A stretch of DNA of 64,000 nucleotides from Algoriphagus formosus (GTDB taxonomy: Bacteria > Bacteroidota > Bacteroidia > Cytophagales > Cyclobacteriaceae), in NCBI RefSeq assembly GCF_002807035.1, contig NZ_NIUC01000002.1, positions 959,267 to 1,023,266 on the forward strand. The letters are read 5' to 3'. A program made the translations under genes and the position numbers. Each line of letters begins with the position of its first letter. Within the stretch, counting starts at the first letter, position 1. Below the pieces are notes generated by a model. The model made no database searches. It was not told the DNA's origin and saw only the letters and a program-made list of their open reading frames with translations. Positions 1 through 8,904 of the stretch are shown one piece after another.

Positions 1-312
1 ATTTGGTGATACTTCCTTTGCTTTTTGTACGAGGTCTATTGCCTCGTCAAAGTATGCGTCCTTGTCCACATCAAAGCGGAAGGCAGTTTCGATTTTTGTC
101 AGCGCAGCATAGTAAAGGGGTAACCATTCTCCGGATTCTGCCTCTGAAATTCTCAGAAAGGAATTGCTCACTTCCTGGGCCGATTCAGGGCTGTCGATTT
201 GCTGCATAGCCTGAATTTGCGATTTGATAGCAGTCTCAAAGGCTCCATTGGATTGAGAAAAGGCTGAAAATGAAATAAAGACGAAGGCGAAGATTAGATT
301 AAAGATTTTCAT
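1..312 (-). CDS. Small secreted protein, C-terminus cut by window edge
   Basis: An open frame of 104 codons reads leftward from an ATG at 310-312 and runs off the left edge without a stop. Residues 1-20 form a clear signal peptide ending in a FSQ cleavage region, so the product is exported. The visible remainder is helical and acidic, with a stretch (residues 60-75, WLPLYYAALTKIETAF) that resembles the tetratricopeptide-like secreted proteins often found beside SusC-like receptors. It begins 11 bp after the stop of the TonB receptor gene and is probably cotranscribed with it. The function is not recognised; the TPR-like reading is an inference from helix pattern only. Confidence 0.75.
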   Translation of the reverse strand, partial: MKIFNLIFAFVFISFSAFSQSNGAFETAIKSQIQAMQQIDSPESAQEVSNSFLRISEAESGEWLPLYYAALTKIETAFRFDVDKDAYFDEAIDLVQKAKEVSPN

Positions 313-323
313 AAGAATTAGAT

Positions 324-2483
324 TTAGAGGTTATTTAATTGATTAGCGTTTTTGTCTTTAGAAAGGGTCAGAAATAGGCCTAAGAATAGGAATCTTGGGG
401 CAGGCTGACCGATAGCTCGGGATTCATAGACCCCTTGAGCATTGGGAGTGGCTGAGAAATCATATCCGAAAATATTTTCACGCCCCAGCACATTGGTGAT
501 CGCACCGTGGATAATCAGATTAGGACGGGGCAGGTAGCTCCAACTAAGGCTTAGATTTTGAAATCCAGGTGTTTTACTATTCATCTCACCGGGTAGATTA
601 GGATTGGTATAAGCATAGCCGTCATTCACTGCGAGACTGGCTCCCAATTGAGACTTAAGACCGGTGACAAAGTGCTTTACTACCACAGAAAGATTATGCT
701 TGGGAGCAAATCCAGGCTGAACTTGGGTGGTGAATTGCTCAAAGCTTCGCTTGCTGTCTACAAAGCTATAAGTCACCCAATAGTCTGTATTCTTTAGGGT
801 TTGACGATCACGGAAGAATAAATCAAAACCTCGGGCGAAACCACTTCCTTCATTTCGGAGGTTCACAGGAGCCATGGGTACACCTTCAAATCGGATCAAT
901 TCAGCGTATTCTTTGTGAAAAGCTTCTGCACGGAAAGTAATCCCATCCTTATTCCAGAAATAATTCAAAATCAAATGATCAGCCTGTGTATTTTTCAAGT
1001 CATTGTTTAGGGCTCGATAATTCTCCAACGGAGCTTGTGAAAATTTTCCTGCTGCCAAGGACACCTGTCCATTTTTTGAGACCTGATAGGCAAAAGAGAC
1101 TCGCGGATCTAGCCACTTTTCTTCGGAAAGCGAACTTAAGCCCCCTCGAAGCCCACCGCGTACCACTAATTTTTTGCTGAGATACCAATCCCACTCGGTG
1201 TACAAGTAGGTCTGACCATCCTGAAAGTTGCGCTCCAGACCTTCCAAAGGAAGCCCTTCGGCATAAGTGTTGATAAAGTGCTCCACTCCCAGTTTCATGG
1301 ATACCCGATCTGAAAAATCCCGGATGGTAGATGCTTTCAAATGTGCCAGTTTATTGTCTCGAGTGGTCTGAATACTATCAAAAGCAATCTCATCTGAATT
1401 GGCGGAGATAGAAGCTCCCAAAAACCAAGTCCAACCATTTGGGCTAATTTTAGACCAATTACTTTGAGCGTAGCTATACTGATTTCGAAGATCAATCAGT
1501 GCACCGGCCCCTTCCTGCCCTGGCTCAGGCTGGCGGATTTTCATACCTCCCGATTCTGTCCGGCCCAAAACCTTCAAGAGTCCATCTTTGCCGAGCTTCT
1601 TTTGAGCCGCCACTTCTAAGTCCCATCCGAAAGGAGCCCTTTCGAAGTCAAAATCCTGCTTGACCAATCCTTGATAAGGTGACAGATCAAAATAATTTCC
1701 CGTGAGGGTAATACTCTGCTCCTCATTTGCTAAGGTGTGCGAATAGCCTCCACCAACCGACATCAGGCTTAAATCACCCTGATCGCGAATAGAAAGATCT
1801 TTTGTATTCAAAGCTAAAGCCGAAGAAAGCGCCTGTCCATATTCTGCAGAATAGCCTCCTGTGGAGAAAAATGTGCCTTTGAAAAGATTGGGATTGAAAC
1901 GGGTACGAGTCGGAACATTTCCAGCGGTAGTGCCATAGGCATTGGCCACTCGAAGGCCATCAATGTAAATTCCCACCTCGCTAGCATCTCCTCCTCTTAC
2001 AAAAAGTCGTCCGTCATTTCCTACGGAGCTCGTACCAGGCAAGGTCTGTAGGGCTCCGACAATATCTCCGACTGCACTAGGTGTGGTGACGATATCCAAG
2101 GGACGAAGTACAACCGACTTTTTCTCATCGGAAGCCTCCATAGCTCCAGCAGAAATAGTTACTCCACTAATGTCGGTGATGGATTCTCTTAATTCCTGAT
2201 CAGGTATTTGCAAGGTTTCCCCTTCAACCGCTACCGGGATTTCTAGGGTTTTGAAACCCATCAATCGAAAAACCAATACCTGCATTCCGCTCTTTTCGGT
2301 ACTGAATTCAAACTCTCCCTCCACGCCAGAAGTCGTCCCGTCATAGCTGCCTTTGAGCAAGACATTGACTCCAGGGAGAGGTATGCCTTTTTCATCCAAG
2401 ACTCTTCCTGAAAGAACTGTCTGTCCAAAAGCCAAGCTTTGAAGTAGAAACAGGTAGCAGAAAAGTATAAGTCGAAGTTTCAT
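324..2483 (-). CDS. TonB-dependent outer-membrane receptor with CarboxypepD-reg domain
   Basis: Outer-membrane beta-barrel receptor of about 719 aa, expected to import an unknown ligand using TonB energy. In order: signal peptide (residues 1-21, ending AFGQ), an N-terminal beta-sandwich CarboxypepD-reg-like domain (LSGRVLDEKGIPLPGVNVLL), a plug domain (LQTLPGTSSVGNDGRLFVRG, then a YIDGLRV segment), and a long barrel region ending in an aromatic-rich C-terminus. I placed the start at the ATG at 2481-2483 because the hydrophobic signal peptide begins there; an in-frame ATG seven codons upstream is possible. The downstream small secreted gene is likely in the same transcript. The substrate cannot be read from the sequence. 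No SusD partner is adjacent. Confidence 0.9.
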   Translation of the reverse strand: MKLRLILFCYLFLLQSLAFGQTVLSGRVLDEKGIPLPGVNVLLKGSYDGTTSGVEGEFEFSTEKSGMQVLVFRLMGFKTLEIPVAVEGETLQIPDQELRESITDISGVTISAGAMEASDEKKSVVLRPLDIVTTPSAVGDIVGALQTLPGTSSVGNDGRLFVRGGDASEVGIYIDGLRVANAYGTTAGNVPTRTRFNPNLFKGTFFSTGGYSAEYGQALSSALALNTKDLSIRDQGDLSLMSVGGGYSHTLANEEQSITLTGNYFDLSPYQGLVKQDFDFERAPFGWDLEVAAQKKLGKDGLLKVLGRTESGGMKIRQPEPGQEGAGALIDLRNQYSYAQSNWSKISPNGWTWFLGASISANSDEIAFDSIQTTRDNKLAHLKASTIRDFSDRVSMKLGVEHFINTYAEGLPLEGLERNFQDGQTYLYTEWDWYLSKKLVVRGGLRGGLSSLSEEKWLDPRVSFAYQVSKNGQVSLAAGKFSQAPLENYRALNNDLKNTQADHLILNYFWNKDGITFRAEAFHKEYAELIRFEGVPMAPVNLRNEGSGFARGFDLFFRDRQTLKNTDYWVTYSFVDSKRSFEQFTTQVQPGFAPKHNLSVVVKHFVTGLKSQLGASLAVNDGYAYTNPNLPGEMNSKTPGFQNLSLSWSYLPRPNLIIHGAITNVLGRENIFGYDFSATPNAQGVYESRAIGQPAPRFLFLGLFLTLSKDKNANQLNNL

Positions 2484-2656
2484 AGCGAATCGTATTTGAT
2501 CCAAAAATGAACTCCGAGACTGAGTTCAGGAAATCAACCTGACTGAAGTGTAGAAATCTTAGACTGAACTGTCAAAAATTGAGACTGAAAAATATCACTT
2601 TTAGGCATTTACTGTTTCAAAAACCTCAAAAGCACCTATCATTAAAAACAAATGCT

Positions 2657-2687
2657 TATCTTTAACGTTAGTATCTCTATTCGTTAG
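2657..2687 (+). promoter_or_regulatory. Possible higBA promoter/operator
   Basis: Just upstream of higB lies TATCTTTA (2657-2664), one base off the Bacteroidota -7 box TAnnTTTG. It overlaps the palindrome TAACGTTA (2663-2670), and CGTTAG occurs twice as a direct repeat (2666-2671 and 2682-2687). Autoregulated toxin-antitoxin operons usually carry such operator repeats at the promoter. No good -33 box is visible, so this is tentative. Confidence 0.25.
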
Positions 2688-2688
2688 C

Positions 2689-2964
2689 ATGATTGTTTCA
2701 TTTGGTTCAAAGGATACAGAAAAAATATGGAACGGAGAGCGTGTCCAAAAAATCCCAGCTGAAATACAAAAAGTCGGTAGAAGAAAATTGAGAATGATCA
2801 ATAACTCTCAAAACTGGTCTGACCTGAGAATTCCTCCATCAAATAAGCTTGAGAAACTGAAAGGTTCAGATTTTTTTAGTATTCGAATAAATGACCAATG
2901 GAGAATTGTGTTTCGTTGGATAGACAATGGTGCTCACGATGTTGAGATAATGGACTATCATTAA
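2689..2964 (+). CDS. higB: HigB-type toxin (RelE superfamily mRNA interferase)
   Basis: A 91-aa protein with the RelE/HigB fold signature. Characteristic segments are the N-terminal VSFGSKDTEKIW, the central LRIPPSNKLEKLKGSD, and the C-terminal FFSIRINDQWRIVFRW followed by VEIMDYH. Family members cleave mRNA at the ribosome and are neutralised by the cognate HigA. The gene lies 14 bp before an XRE-type antitoxin, in the toxin-first order typical of higBA. Both are complete and of usual length, so the module looks intact. It sits alone between metabolic genes, with no mobile-element remnants visible. Regulation is probably by HigA binding at the repeats just upstream. Confidence 0.9.
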   Translation: MIVSFGSKDTEKIWNGERVQKIPAEIQKVGRRKLRMINNSQNWSDLRIPPSNKLEKLKGSDFFSIRINDQWRIVFRWIDNGAHDVEIMDYH

Positions 2965-2978
2965 AAAAGAAAATTAAA

Positions 2979-3281
2979 ATGGAAAGACTACCAAATATTC
3001 ACCCGGGAGAAGTTTTGCTTGAGGAGTTTCTACGTCCACTAAATATCACAGCGTATCGACTATCAAAAGACACAGAAATCCCTCAAACCCGAATTTCACA
3101 AATCATCAAAGGTAAAAGAAGAATTACTGCTGACACCGCACTTCGATTAAGCTCCTATTTTGGAAACTCTGCGAACTTCTGGCTAGGGCTCCAAGATGAT
3201 TATGATATCGAGGAAGCACAAGTAAATAATGAAGACTTATTGGAAAGGATTAAGAAAAATGCCCCAAAACAAATGGTTTAA
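2979..3281 (+). CDS. higA: HigA-type antitoxin (XRE helix-turn-helix)
   Basis: A 100-aa antitoxin beginning with the HigA family signature IHPGEVLLEEFLRPLNIT, followed by a helix-turn-helix (residues 25-65, with TRISQIIKGKRRITADTALR) and the family FWLGLQDDYDI segment. It should bind HigB and repress its own operon. It is cotranscribed with higB. Its last four bases overlap the end of the convergent amidohydrolase gene, so the two transcripts meet tail to tail with no visible terminator. Confidence 0.9.
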   Translation: MERLPNIHPGEVLLEEFLRPLNITAYRLSKDTEIPQTRISQIIKGKRRITADTALRLSSYFGNSANFWLGLQDDYDIEEAQVNNEDLLERIKKNAPKQMV

Positions 3282-4399
3282 TCCGGAAAAAGCGATGAAT
3301 CCATCCCAGGTACGATCCTCAGCGCATTTTTATAATAGACCTTTTTGAGTACCTCATCAGGAAGATTCAGACCATACATTCGCCAGAAGGCATGATACTT
3401 TTTGTAATAGGGGAAATATTCGTCAGCTGTCTCCAAAACTCGGAAGTAGGTATGAAATTCCTCTGGATTGTACGCGTCTTTTCCAAATAACAAACGATCC
3501 TGATTTTTAATAAAAAACTCCCGGGCTCTTCTCGGCTGTCTTCCGAATTCGGCGATGACAGCTCCAATGCCAAAATTGACATTAGGATATTTTGCCAGAT
3601 GAGCTTCAGCTTTGTCCAGGTCATTAGCCATCCAGCCCATGTGAGCATTGATAAAGGTCGTATTCGGATGCTTTTCGAAGACATGGTGCTGCTCAGCAAT
3701 GATTTGCTCGAATGGGGCAGGGTCTGTAGCAGATCGCTGACGTCGGGGATGCGTCTTGAGTTCAAGCCAACGCTCATTATTCGCATCCATCGGCTGCCAA
3801 AACTGAGCGGGATCCGCAGAGTGAATCAATACGGGAATTCCAAGCTCACCTGCTTTGGCCCAAACAGGATCCAAATCGGGATGATCGACAGGTACACGGT
3901 TGCCTTGGATGTCCGTCACATTCAAACCTAGACTCTTGTAAATCTTCAAGCCTACCGCTCCGGCTGCTACATCTTCTTCTAGTTCCTTGACGGCAATTCG
4001 GCTCCAGTTCTCATCTCCAAACCCTGCAAAATTCAAGTTGGTGAAAACCATAAATCTTCCCGGTGCGTGAGTTTCAAACTCCTTGAGCATCCCACGGATA
4101 TACTCTTGCTGGCTATTGGAATCACCTCTGCCAAATCCTCTACCACTCAAATTGACTAGAACCCCCATGTTCAATTCCTTCATGTCCGAAAGAAGCTGAT
4201 CAATTTTCTCCTTGTTGACACCGCCCTGATGGCTGTGGATATCCACGAATGGAAACTTGGCCCGGGTGACGATGGTCTCCTCTACTTTTAAGGTGGATGG
4301 CGGATTATATTCTTCAAAGCTCATCTCTTGCCCCTGAGCAATTCCAACAGCACTTGATAGAAAGATTACCGAAAGCAGGATTCGAAAGATTTTTTTCAT
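3278..4399 (-). CDS. Secreted amidohydrolase family protein (amidohydrolase_2 fold)
   Basis: A 373-aa exported protein: signal peptide at residues 1-23 (ending AQGQ), then a TIM-barrel metal-dependent hydrolase. Metal-ligand candidates are the DIHSHQ motif near residue 55, the HSAD segment near residue 193, the NAHMGW motif near residue 253, and the Asp in LLFGKDAYN near residue 308. This layout matches the amidohydrolase_2/decarboxylase branch (PF04909-like), whose members act on diverse amides, lactones or carboxylates. The substrate is unknown. It stands alone, convergent with higA. Confidence 0.8.
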   Translation of the reverse strand: MKKIFRILLSVIFLSSAVGIAQGQEMSFEEYNPPSTLKVEETIVTRAKFPFVDIHSHQGGVNKEKIDQLLSDMKELNMGVLVNLSGRGFGRGDSNSQQEYIRGMLKEFETHAPGRFMVFTNLNFAGFGDENWSRIAVKELEEDVAAGAVGLKIYKSLGLNVTDIQGNRVPVDHPDLDPVWAKAGELGIPVLIHSADPAQFWQPMDANNERWLELKTHPRRQRSATDPAPFEQIIAEQHHVFEKHPNTTFINAHMGWMANDLDKAEAHLAKYPNVNFGIGAVIAEFGRQPRRAREFFIKNQDRLLFGKDAYNPEEFHTYFRVLETADEYFPYYKKYHAFWRMYGLNLPDEVLKKVYYKNALRIVPGMDSSLFPD

Positions 4400-4531
4400 G
4401 TGTTTATAATTTGATTTTCAAAAGCCACATGGAATCTTTGACGATTAAAATAATCATTTCCCTGTGTGTTTAATGATGATTTTAATCGTGTCGATTTCAT
4501 AATAGTTTCAAATGGATTTGGGGAAAGAGTT

Positions 4532-4567
4532 AAAAAAAATCCCGATCTCTAATTGAAATCGGGATTT
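4532..4567 (-). terminator. Intrinsic terminator of the M14 peptidase gene
   Basis: A perfect 10-bp stem (arms 4537-4546 and 4558-4567, AAATCCCGAT / ATCGGGATTT) with an 11-nt loop lies 7 bp after the peptidase stop codon. On the minus strand it is followed by a run of eight T, the classic Rho-independent layout. Confidence 0.85.
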
Positions 4568-4574
4568 GAAAATT

Positions 4575-7130
4575 TTATCGAGTAGTACCTCCATTGATCA
4601 CCTGACCAAAGAAGATTGCGTTTAGATACAGCTTATTCGTACCAAACCAGAAAGCACGGAAATTCATATTATCAGCAAAGGCCACGACTCTTCCTCGCCC
4701 GATACCCCGAACTTGGATTACAGATCCATTTTGTAGTCCAGGCAGATTGCTTGGGTGCAAATAGCCAGAAGCAAGCGGGTTTGAAGTATATACCAGTGGG
4801 TTTGCATATGGATTTTCGGCAGGCTCCAAAAACAGATTATCATTTCTGAAGGTATGAATCGCCGAATCGGTGTAGCCATATCCCAAAGGATGAGTTAGGT
4901 CCAGATTAGCATTAAATATGGCTCCTCCGGTCACCTTGGCTCCGGTGGCATCTCGGTAAATCGCATAAGGCTTCTGAAGTCCTTTTTCATCATTATCCAC
5001 CGATCGGAATTTGATGTCAATGACTTCATTTTGTGCTAGAAAGCGAAGCGCTCCGCCTTTGGCTACAAGGGTATTTCCTCTAGCAGCCCAAGATCTCAAG
5101 GTGCTTGCACCGGATTTGCCTAAGCTTCCGTAATTGCCATCAGGCATTAAAATGACATTGTAGCGATCAATAACACTGGAGCTGACTCGATCTACAGGCA
5201 AAAGTGTGATAGGCATTTCGATTCGCTGATCCAGCAGGTGCCAAATTTCTCCTGCTTCGTATCCATCTACGCCATTTTCCACCAACAAAGCAACTCTCGG
5301 AATTTCCAGAGGTGTGATAAAGGTAGATCCCATATTGATACCTGCTGTATATCCAGTACTGATAGCATGAATATCCACAGTAGACGAAGAGGCAATTTCT
5401 TGTAGCTTTTGAAAGAAAGCTGCATCAGACAAATCAGTCTCTCCCTTATCGATTAGAATAGTGCCTCTGCCAAAGCTTTTACCTTCAGGTGTGGAAAACT
5501 CTGCATTGGCCACCCGCACACGGAAGCCTTCCTTCATCAACTTGTAGGCTGCTTTCGGAGCGTAGTAGTCTGTCCACTCCATGGCATATTGGTAGGCTCC
5601 CACCCCACCCATGACTTGGCCAGGCTTAAGCTGAAATTCATTCTTATTGATCTCACGTACGTTTGCCAAATTCAAAATTCGGCTATTCAAAGCCATGTAA
5701 TCCAAATTGAAAGCCATCGGATAAGTCCAAGCTGAAATGTCATAGAAGAGTGAATCCTGAAACTCCGTTCTAGTTTCAAACATGGCTTTGATCAATCGGT
5801 ACTGCGGCTGATCTACGGGGACGATGTAGGCATTTTCCTTTTTGAAATCCTTTCCATTGACCGTAATATCTTCCTCTAGGCTAAACACCTTAATGTCATG
5901 CTGTAGAATCAAATCTGCTAAGTGAAAGCTACGGGCATCATCCTTCTCTGAACCAAAAATGTACGCTTTGTTGACATCCGCCGCAGTTTCCTCAGCTATT
6001 CCAACATAAAAATCACGCATCCACTGGTTGAGTTCTTCACGCATCTCTTTTGCAGCTTCGTAAGAAGAAAGGTTTGCGGTGAATTGATTTCGAATCGTGA
6101 AAGGAAAACTCAACATCCCATTGGCTGATTCTTGAAGGTGTCCTCTAGAACTTGCCTGCTCAAAGAGAATACCTATCGATCCCTGCACATCCGGATAGGT
6201 AGAGCCTTTTCCGTAGTAGAAATCATCGTAGTTTTCTTGATTGTAATAAAGCGAACCGATCTTGTCGAGAGCCTTGGCGTGATAGGTTCCTATTTTTTCG
6301 GTTAGCTCAAAGTTTTTATCCGGGGTAAGCGGATGGGTACGCGAAGGAACACCAGGTTGGAAGAAAAAGGTACTGTTTGTTCCCATTTCATGAAAGTCCA
6401 AGTGAATATTAGGCAACCAGCTTTGAAAGACTTTTACCCGATTTCTTGACTCTGGATGTTGCACAGGCAACCAATCCCGATTCAGATCAAACCAATAATG
6501 ATTCGTCCGGCCTCTTGGCCAGGCTTCATTGTATTCCCTTCCATTAGGATCGCCATTAAGATTGTAAGACTTGTGGGAGTTGACCCAAGAAGCAAATCGA
6601 TTGAGACCGTCAGGATTGATCGCTGGATCAAGAAGCAAAACCACATTTTCCAGTTCAGCTTCTATTTCATTTGCCGCAGCAAAATGGTAAGCGGCCAAAA
6701 GGGAAGCATTTGCCCCACTTGCTTCATTTCCATGCACGGAATATCCCATGAACATCACCACCGGCATAGACCCTATGGAAACACGCTGATTGGGATCCCG
6801 GAGTTTTTTACGATCCGCCTTGATTTGGTCCAGTCTCGCTAGGTTGGCAGGAGACGAAATGGTCAATAGTGTCTGAGGGCGCTTTTCATAGCTTCTCCCC
6901 GTCTCTTCAAAGACCACTCGGTCCGATGCTTCAGCTACTTCCTTCATATACATCACTAGCTGGTCATGCGTGACGTGCCATTCACCTACTTCATAGCCAA
7001 GAACCTGCTTGGGAGTAGGTATGGATGGATCATAGGTATAGCCTTCCGGCAAATAGTAACTGAGATCAACTTGAGCCGTGGCCCAGGAAGACATAAATGT
7101 GAAAATCAGGAGAAATAGGATTCTTTGCAT
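4575..7130 (-). CDS. Secreted M14 zinc carboxypeptidase
   Basis: A protein of about 851 aa. A signal peptide (residues 1-20, ending ATAQ) is followed by an M14 carboxypeptidase domain: the zinc motif HGNEASGANAS (near residue 135), an NPDGLNRFASW stretch, the second zinc ligand in HLDFHEMGTN (near residue 243), and a possible general base Glu in GILFEQASSRG (near residue 320). The C-terminal half holds a further glutamine-amidotransferase-like region (LLPVDRVSSSVIDRYNVILM), usual for this long Bacteroidota M14 group. The start was set at the ATG at 7128-7130 because the signal peptide starts there; a 16-residue extension is possible but hydrophilic. Role: degradation of peptides outside the cytoplasm. 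Confidence 0.9.
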   Translation of the reverse strand: MQRILFLLIFTFMSSWATAQVDLSYYLPEGYTYDPSIPTPKQVLGYEVGEWHVTHDQLVMYMKEVAEASDRVVFEETGRSYEKRPQTLLTISSPANLARLDQIKADRKKLRDPNQRVSIGSMPVVMFMGYSVHGNEASGANASLLAAYHFAAANEIEAELENVVLLLDPAINPDGLNRFASWVNSHKSYNLNGDPNGREYNEAWPRGRTNHYWFDLNRDWLPVQHPESRNRVKVFQSWLPNIHLDFHEMGTNSTFFFQPGVPSRTHPLTPDKNFELTEKIGTYHAKALDKIGSLYYNQENYDDFYYGKGSTYPDVQGSIGILFEQASSRGHLQESANGMLSFPFTIRNQFTANLSSYEAAKEMREELNQWMRDFYVGIAEETAADVNKAYIFGSEKDDARSFHLADLILQHDIKVFSLEEDITVNGKDFKKENAYIVPVDQPQYRLIKAMFETRTEFQDSLFYDISAWTYPMAFNLDYMALNSRILNLANVREINKNEFQLKPGQVMGGVGAYQYAMEWTDYYAPKAAYKLMKEGFRVRVANAEFSTPEGKSFGRGTILIDKGETDLSDAAFFQKLQEIASSSTVDIHAISTGYTAGINMGSTFITPLEIPRVALLVENGVDGYEAGEIWHLLDQRIEMPITLLPVDRVSSSVIDRYNVILMPDGNYGSLGKSGASTLRSWAARGNTLVAKGGALRFLAQNEVIDIKFRSVDNDEKGLQKPYAIYRDATGAKVTGGAIFNANLDLTHPLGYGYTDSAIHTFRNDNLFLEPAENPYANPLVYTSNPLASGYLHPSNLPGLQNGSVIQVRGIGRGRVVAFADNMNFRAFWFGTNKLYLNAIFFGQVINGGTTR

Positions 7131-7223
7131 GTAAGTATGATTAAAACTTTCGGCTAAATTCTTATTTATTTCTCGCAAAAAAAGCTATTTTGGAACAGTG
7201 GTAAAAATAATTGAAGAGAAGCA

Positions 7224-7487
7224 ATGGATTTAATTACGCCCGGACAAGGACTATGGATTTGGCAAGCTGGAGGTGCTTTTCTTTTATTTGGTTATGCTGC
7301 TTTTTGGCTTTACGCCATGATAGATTTGATCAAAAGTGATTTTCGTGCTCACAATGAGAAATTGATGTGGTTGTTGATCTTGCTCTTTACTACCCCATTT
7401 GGAGTTTTTCTTTATTTGGCTTTAAGCAAAAATCATAAAGAAAAGCGAAAATTTAAACCAAATTTTTCAAGTAGACTTCAACGATAA
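7224..7487 (+). CDS. PLDc_N-like two-TM membrane protein, copy 1
   Basis: An 87-aa protein with two membrane spans (about residues 14-34 and 46-66). The span-loop-span pattern, WLYAMIDLIKSDFRAHNEKL then MWLLILLFTTPFGVFLYLAL, matches the phospholipase D N-terminal (PLDc_N, PF13396-like) domain, found alone in many small membrane proteins. A basic tail follows. It is the first of three adjacent genes of the same type. The function of stand-alone PLDc_N proteins is not established. Confidence 0.7.
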   Translation: MDLITPGQGLWIWQAGGAFLLFGYAAFWLYAMIDLIKSDFRAHNEKLMWLLILLFTTPFGVFLYLALSKNHKEKRKFKPNFSSRLQR

Positions 7488-7498
7488 AAACTTTGCAT

Positions 7499-7720
7499 AT
7501 GGTGTTCATTCAAAATATGGGCGGTGGATTTATCATCCTCTTTTTATTTAGTATTCTTTATTTCATTTTCTGGGTTTACTGCCTAGTTGATGTAATTCGT
7601 TCAGAATTCAAAGACCCCAATATGAAAATCGTATGGGTCTTGATTCTTGTCTTTGCCCAAGGAATTGGGCCTATTGTGTACCTAATTTTAGGAAAAAACG
7701 GAAAAAAAACGATTTATTAA
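7499..7720 (+). CDS. PLDc_N-like two-TM membrane protein, copy 2
   Basis: A 73-aa protein starting at the ATG at 7499, 11 bp after copy 1. The two spans flank YCLVDVIRSEFKDPNMKI, followed by VWVLILVFAQGIGPIVYLIL and a short Lys/Gly tail. The linker (Asp, polar residues, then Lys before the second span) aligns with copies 1 and 3, so the genes are paralogues. An upstream in-frame TTG is less likely as a start. Function unknown. Confidence 0.7.
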   Translation: MVFIQNMGGGFIILFLFSILYFIFWVYCLVDVIRSEFKDPNMKIVWVLILVFAQGIGPIVYLILGKNGKKTIY

Positions 7721-7894
7721 ATGTTTGGACTAGGAATCATCGGGCTAGCAATCTATGCATACACCATTTACGATGTGGTGATTAGTAATTTTGCCAATGA
7801 AACGGACAAATTGATTTGGCTCCTGATCGTTGTGCTTGTCCCTTTCTTGGGCACGATACTTTGGTTTGTGATAGGGAGGACGAAAAGGCTCTGA
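7721..7894 (+). CDS. PLDc_N-like two-TM membrane protein, copy 3 (57 aa)
   Basis: An ATG immediately after the copy-2 stop opens a 57-codon frame ending at a TGA at 7892-7894. The product has the same span-loop-span pattern: YAYTIYDVVISNFANETDKL, then IWLLIVVLVPFLGTILWFVI, then a basic RTKRL end. It is very short but clearly related to its two upstream neighbours, and zero spacing suggests coupled translation. It ends 3 bp before the convergent epimerase gene. Function unknown. Confidence 0.7.
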   Translation: MFGLGIIGLAIYAYTIYDVVISNFANETDKLIWLLIVVLVPFLGTILWFVIGRTKRL

Positions 7895-7897
7895 AAA

Positions 7898-8788
7898 TTA
7901 CTTCTTAAATAAATCCAGTAGTGCACTTTTTAGATCCCCAAATTCAAACTCAAACCCGGCTTTCTGGATTTTTTGACTGGAAACCCGATTTCCACCCAGG
8001 ACCATATTGGCCATTTCCCCCAACATCAATCGGAGCACAAAACCCGGAACGCCTATACCCAAATACGGCTTTCCCTTTGCTCTTGCCGCTTCTTGGGTTA
8101 GGTGTTGGTTGGTGGCAGGATTGGGTCCGACTGCATTATAAATCCCCTGCAAGGTTGTTTTCTCCAGGGCAAATACAAACAATCTCGCCAAGTCTTCGAT
8201 ATGAATCCAACTCATCCATTGGTCTCCATTTCCGAGCGGAGCAGCAACAGGCGGCTTGAGCATTTCGCCCAGGGCTCCACCTTCGGCGTCTAAGACGATC
8301 CCGATTCGAAGCAAAACGGTTCTGAGATGCAATGATTCTATCTTCTTGACTTCCTTTTCCCAAGCTATCACCACATCAGCTAAGAAATCACTCCCGGCCG
8401 GACTGTTTTCATCGAGTAATTGTGAACTGGTATCAAATCCATAATATCCAATCGCAGAAGCAGAGATAAAAGTCGTCGGTTTTTCTTTCGCAGATTCAAT
8501 TGCTTGGTAGAGCAATTGAGTACTTTGGGTCCTGGATTCCAGAATCTCTTTTTTCCGCTGAGGAGTCCATTTTTTGTCTGCCACTCCAGCACCGGCCAAG
8601 TGAATCACCGCATCAGCCCATTCCATTGGCTCTGCATCAATTTGCTGATTGGGAATATCCCAGGTAAACGATTTTCGTGATTTTGCAGATCGGCTCAGCC
8701 AAGCGACTTCCATCCCCTTTTGCTCCAGCAATTGAGTGATGCGCTGCCCTATCAGGCCTGAGCCACCGGTGATAAGTATATTTTTCAT
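7898..8788 (-). CDS. TIGR01777 family NAD(P)-binding epimerase-like protein
   Basis: A 296-aa short-chain-dehydrogenase-fold protein. The N-terminus MKNILITGGSGLIGQRITQL has the GGSGLIG dinucleotide-binding loop, and VIHLAGAGVADKKW and FISASAIGYYG match the TIGR01777/YfcH subgroup (also called SulA-like or DUF1731 proteins). The C-terminal part (residues 240-296, GVPGFVLRLMLGEMANMVLG) fits the DUF1731 domain. The true substrate of this group is not known. It is convergent with the PLDc_N triplet. Confidence 0.85.
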   Translation of the reverse strand: MKNILITGGSGLIGQRITQLLEQKGMEVAWLSRSAKSRKSFTWDIPNQQIDAEPMEWADAVIHLAGAGVADKKWTPQRKKEILESRTQSTQLLYQAIESAKEKPTTFISASAIGYYGFDTSSQLLDENSPAGSDFLADVVIAWEKEVKKIESLHLRTVLLRIGIVLDAEGGALGEMLKPPVAAPLGNGDQWMSWIHIEDLARLFVFALEKTTLQGIYNAVGPNPATNQHLTQEAARAKGKPYLGIGVPGFVLRLMLGEMANMVLGGNRVSSQKIQKAGFEFEFGDLKSALLDLFKK

Positions 8789-8904
8789 TTTAATGGATTT
8801 TTTAAATAACCACTCCCTCCCATGAATAGTTGTAAGCGATCGGACTGTGCTTCAAAATTCAATTTCTATTCCTAATTTGCCCATCCCAAGAACAAAAATC
8901 TAAA

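Noticed and set aside
3367..3786. A 139-codon minus-strand frame within the amidohydrolase gene
   Set aside because: It is in another frame of a gene whose product has metal motifs and a signal peptide. The residues are low-quality and Ser/Ile-rich, with no family likeness.
7131..7178. N-terminal extension of the M14 peptidase
   Set aside because: The added residues are polar and come before a complete signal peptide starting at 7130.
8789..8904. Fluoride riboswitch ahead of the ClC gene
   Set aside because: I looked for the conserved GGNGAUGG-type core and its pseudoknot partners and did not see them.
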